Assembly: GCA_020720965.1 (NCBI GenBank)
Contig: DYNS01000203.1
Location: 1-5,682, forward strand
Reading direction: 5' to 3'
Source of the DNA: Anaerolinea sp.
Lineage (GTDB): Bacteria > Chloroflexota > Anaerolineae > Anaerolineales > Villigracilaceae
Length of the DNA stretch: 5,682 bases
Each line of letters begins with the position of its first letter. The stretch's first letter is position 1. Of the stretch, positions 4,573 through 5,682 are shown piece after piece. The translations under genes were made by a program, and so were the position numbers. Under the pieces are notes generated by a model, which did no database searches, was not told where the DNA came from, and saw nothing but the letters and a program-made list of their open reading frames with translations.

Positions 4573-5682
4573 CTACTTCCAGAAGCGGATGAAAACTTTG
4601 GAGAAGAGACTTTCAGTTTCCACAATCCGGTCGGCGGTGACACCAATTTCTTCTTCGGTGGCGAGGATGTTATCTGCCATGTCGCCGATGTCTTCGGAGA
4701 GGGTCAGTACATCTTCCTGGGTGGCGCTACCGTCTTCCAACACTTCCAGGCTGTCGTAGGGGGTGGCTTCGGTCACGGTGCCGGTGGAAGGGGTGGTTTC
4801 GAGGGTGGATTCCGTCAGGCTTTGGGCAATTTCCGGGGCGCTGAGGGCTGCGTCTTCCAGGCTGGGGTTGGGGGTTCCGTCCAGTTGGGTAAGAGTTTCG
4901 GCGAGGAGGTATTCGGTTTCCACAATCCGGTCTGCCATTTCGCCAATCTCTTGTTCGGTGGCGAGGATTCGGTCTGCCATTTCGCCGATGTCGTCCGAGA
5001 GGGCGAGGGTGGTGTCTTCGGCGCTGTCGATGCTGGCGTTGAGGGGGTCGGGGGCGGCTTCCTGCTCGGCGGCGGGGTCGGTTTGCGGTTCGGAGGCAGG
5101 CTGCGGGTCGGCGGTTTCTTCTTCGGCGGGGGTGAGGGGTTCTTCGGTGGTGGGGGCTACATCCGAGAGGAGGTATTCGGTTTCCACAATCCGGTCTGCC
5201 ATTTCGCCAATTTCGCCTTCGGTGCTGAGGATGCGGTCTGCCATTTCGCCGATGTCGTCCGAGAGGGCGAGAGTGGTTTCTTGCGAGCCTTCCAGGCGGT
5301 AGAGGGATTCTTCGGCGAGGGGAATGTCTTGGACGGGGAGAGCGGCGGTGTCCACCTGCGGGGTTTCTGGCAGGGGGTTTTGCACCACGCCAGAGTCCAT
5401 GGCGGCGAGGGTTTCTTCGGAGGCTTGCAGGGCGGGGTCGTTGAGGCTTTCGGCGGGGTTGGTGTAGGCGACTATTTCTTCGGTTTCTACAATGCGGTCT
5501 GCCATATCCAAAATTTCGCCCTCGGTTGTGACGATGTTTTCTGCCATTTCGGAGGTGTCGGTGTAGAGTTCCAGGGTAGTGTTCAGGCTGGTTCCGCCGT
5601 CTGGCAGGGGGAGGGCGGCGGGGTCTTCGGCGGCGGCGTAGGCGGGCAGGGCTTTGAAGGCGAGAGAGAGGATGGTGATGAA
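4573..5682 (-). CDS. Exported acidic protein with four MADRI coiled-coil repeats (5' end outside window)
   Basis: The last 369 residues of a protein I cannot assign to a named family. The frame is open to the window edge; the ATG at 5547 is internal, because the codons before it read FITILSLAFKALPAYAAAED, the hydrophobic core and AYA|AA cleavage site of a signal peptide. The mature protein is therefore probably exported. Numbered from the window edge, four 37-residue units occupy 35-71, 136-172, 224-260 and 324-360. Each unit is TTLALSDD plus two 14-residue halves, IGEMADRILATEQE and IGEMADRIVETEYL, with Ile and Met/Leu in heptad spacing, which suggests short helical hairpins or coiled coils. 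Linkers of about 52-64 residues are rich in Pro, Glu, Ala, Thr and Ser and vary freely. The chain ends FSKVFIRFWK. It is strongly acidic. A structural, envelope or adhesive role is conceivable but unproven. It is separated from the sigma operon by a terminator. Confidence 0.8.
   Translation of the reverse strand, partial: FITILSLAFKALPAYAAAEDPAALPLPDGGTSLNTTLELYTDTSEMAENIVTTEGEILDMADRIVETEEIVAYTNPAESLNDPALQASEETLAAMDSGVVQNPLPETPQVDTAALPVQDIPLAEESLYRLEGSQETTLALSDDIGEMADRILSTEGEIGEMADRIVETEYLLSDVAPTTEEPLTPAEEETADPQPASEPQTDPAAEQEAAPDPLNASIDSAEDTTLALSDDIGEMADRILATEQEIGEMADRIVETEYLLAETLTQLDGTPNPSLEDAALSAPEIAQSLTESTLETTPSTGTVTEATPYDSLEVLEDGSATQEDVLTLSEDIGDMADNILATEEEIGVTADRIVETESLFSKVFIRFWK
4603..4713 (-). 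repeat. 111-bp coding repeat, unit 4 (C-terminal, most diverged)
   Basis: Encodes DVLTLSEDIGDMADNILATE and the following half-unit, in which the second MADRI core has become GVTADRIVETE. It is aligned with the unit at 4903-5013 at an offset of exactly 300 bases with no indel. Confidence 0.8.
4903..5013 (-). repeat. 111-bp coding repeat, unit 3
   Basis: Encodes TTLALSDDIGEMADRILATE and the second half ending in ETEYLL. By eye it differs from the unit at 5167-5277 at only 8 of 111 positions, without indels, so this pair arose by recent duplication or is kept alike by gene conversion. Confidence 0.9.
5167..5277 (-). repeat. 111-bp coding repeat, unit 2
   Basis: Encodes TTLALSDDIGEMADRILSTE and the second half ending in ETEYLL. 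It is nearly identical to the unit at 4903-5013 at an offset of 264 bases; the intervening linker is unrelated to the other linkers. Confidence 0.9.
5470..5580 (-). repeat. 111-bp coding repeat, unit 1 (N-terminal, diverged)
   Basis: Encodes TTLELYTDTSEMAENIVTTE and EILDMADRIVETEEIV. It aligns without indels to the unit at 5167-5277 at an offset of 303 bases, with many more differences than between the two central units. Confidence 0.75.

Noticed and set aside
3951..4646. Longer form of the sigma factor starting at 4646
   Set aside because: The 42 extra residues would be translated from the upstream gene's end and its terminator hairpin, and the family similarity begins at the methionine at 4520.
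4763..5302. Plus-strand frame with a repeated SAISPIS-like motif
   Set aside because: The repetition is the mirror of the MADRI repeat on the other strand. The minus frame has a signal-peptide end, a terminator after its stop and coherent heptads.
4603..5580. Direct repeats considered as a CRISPR array
   Set aside because: The units are 111 bp, in frame, diverged and separated by long unequal coding linkers, so they are protein repeats.

Overview
All seven recognisable genes in this window lie on the minus strand, so transcription runs from position 5682 towards 1. The DNA is GC-rich, densely coding, and has no mobile element, tRNA or rRNA that I can see. The gene content (an ECF sigma factor followed by a zinc-type anti-sigma-like protein, a YjbQ protein, a GalE-type epimerase and a PanE start) and the protein style would fit a Chloroflexota/Anaerolineae-like environmental bacterium. 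That placement is an inference from general resemblance, not something the sequence proves.

Layout in the direction of transcription. (1) 5682-4573: the 3' part of a gene for an exported, acidic protein. It holds four copies of a 37-residue coiled-coil-like unit built on the core IGEMADRI; the tail of a signal peptide is visible at the window edge. (2) 4560-4530: a clear intrinsic terminator. (3) 4520-3951: an ECF-type sigma factor whose ATG comes only 10 bases after the terminator T-run. (4) 3948-3082: a protein with an N-terminal zinc-finger anti-sigma (ZAS/zf-HC2) motif. In place of a transmembrane anchor it carries about 190 residues of Ala/Gly/Lys-rich amphipathic helix with an 18-residue period. 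(5) 3098-2679: YjbQ family protein. (6) 2676-1786: class I SAM-dependent methyltransferase. (7) 1753 (or 1771)-1190: YiiX-like permuted papain-fold (NlpC/P60-type) hydrolase. (8) 1159-1137: GC-rich hairpin terminator. (9) 1093-167: NAD-dependent nucleotide-sugar epimerase, GTG start. (10) 164-1: the N-terminus of a PanE-like ketopantoate reductase whose frame is broken near position 31.

Genes 3 to 7 look like one operon: junctions are 2 bases, a 17-base overlap, 2 bases and 14-32 bases, with Shine-Dalgarno sequences inside the preceding genes at several junctions. The epimerase and panE form a second unit with a 2-base junction. The sigma and ZAS proteins are the probable regulatory pair. The other three genes of the operon have no obvious shared pathway, so they are passengers or regulated outputs.

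The most unusual items are the soluble ZAS protein with its 18-residue helical repeat domain, the exported MADRI-repeat protein with near-identical 111-bp DNA repeats, the terminator pressed against the sigma-factor start, and the apparent panE frameshift.
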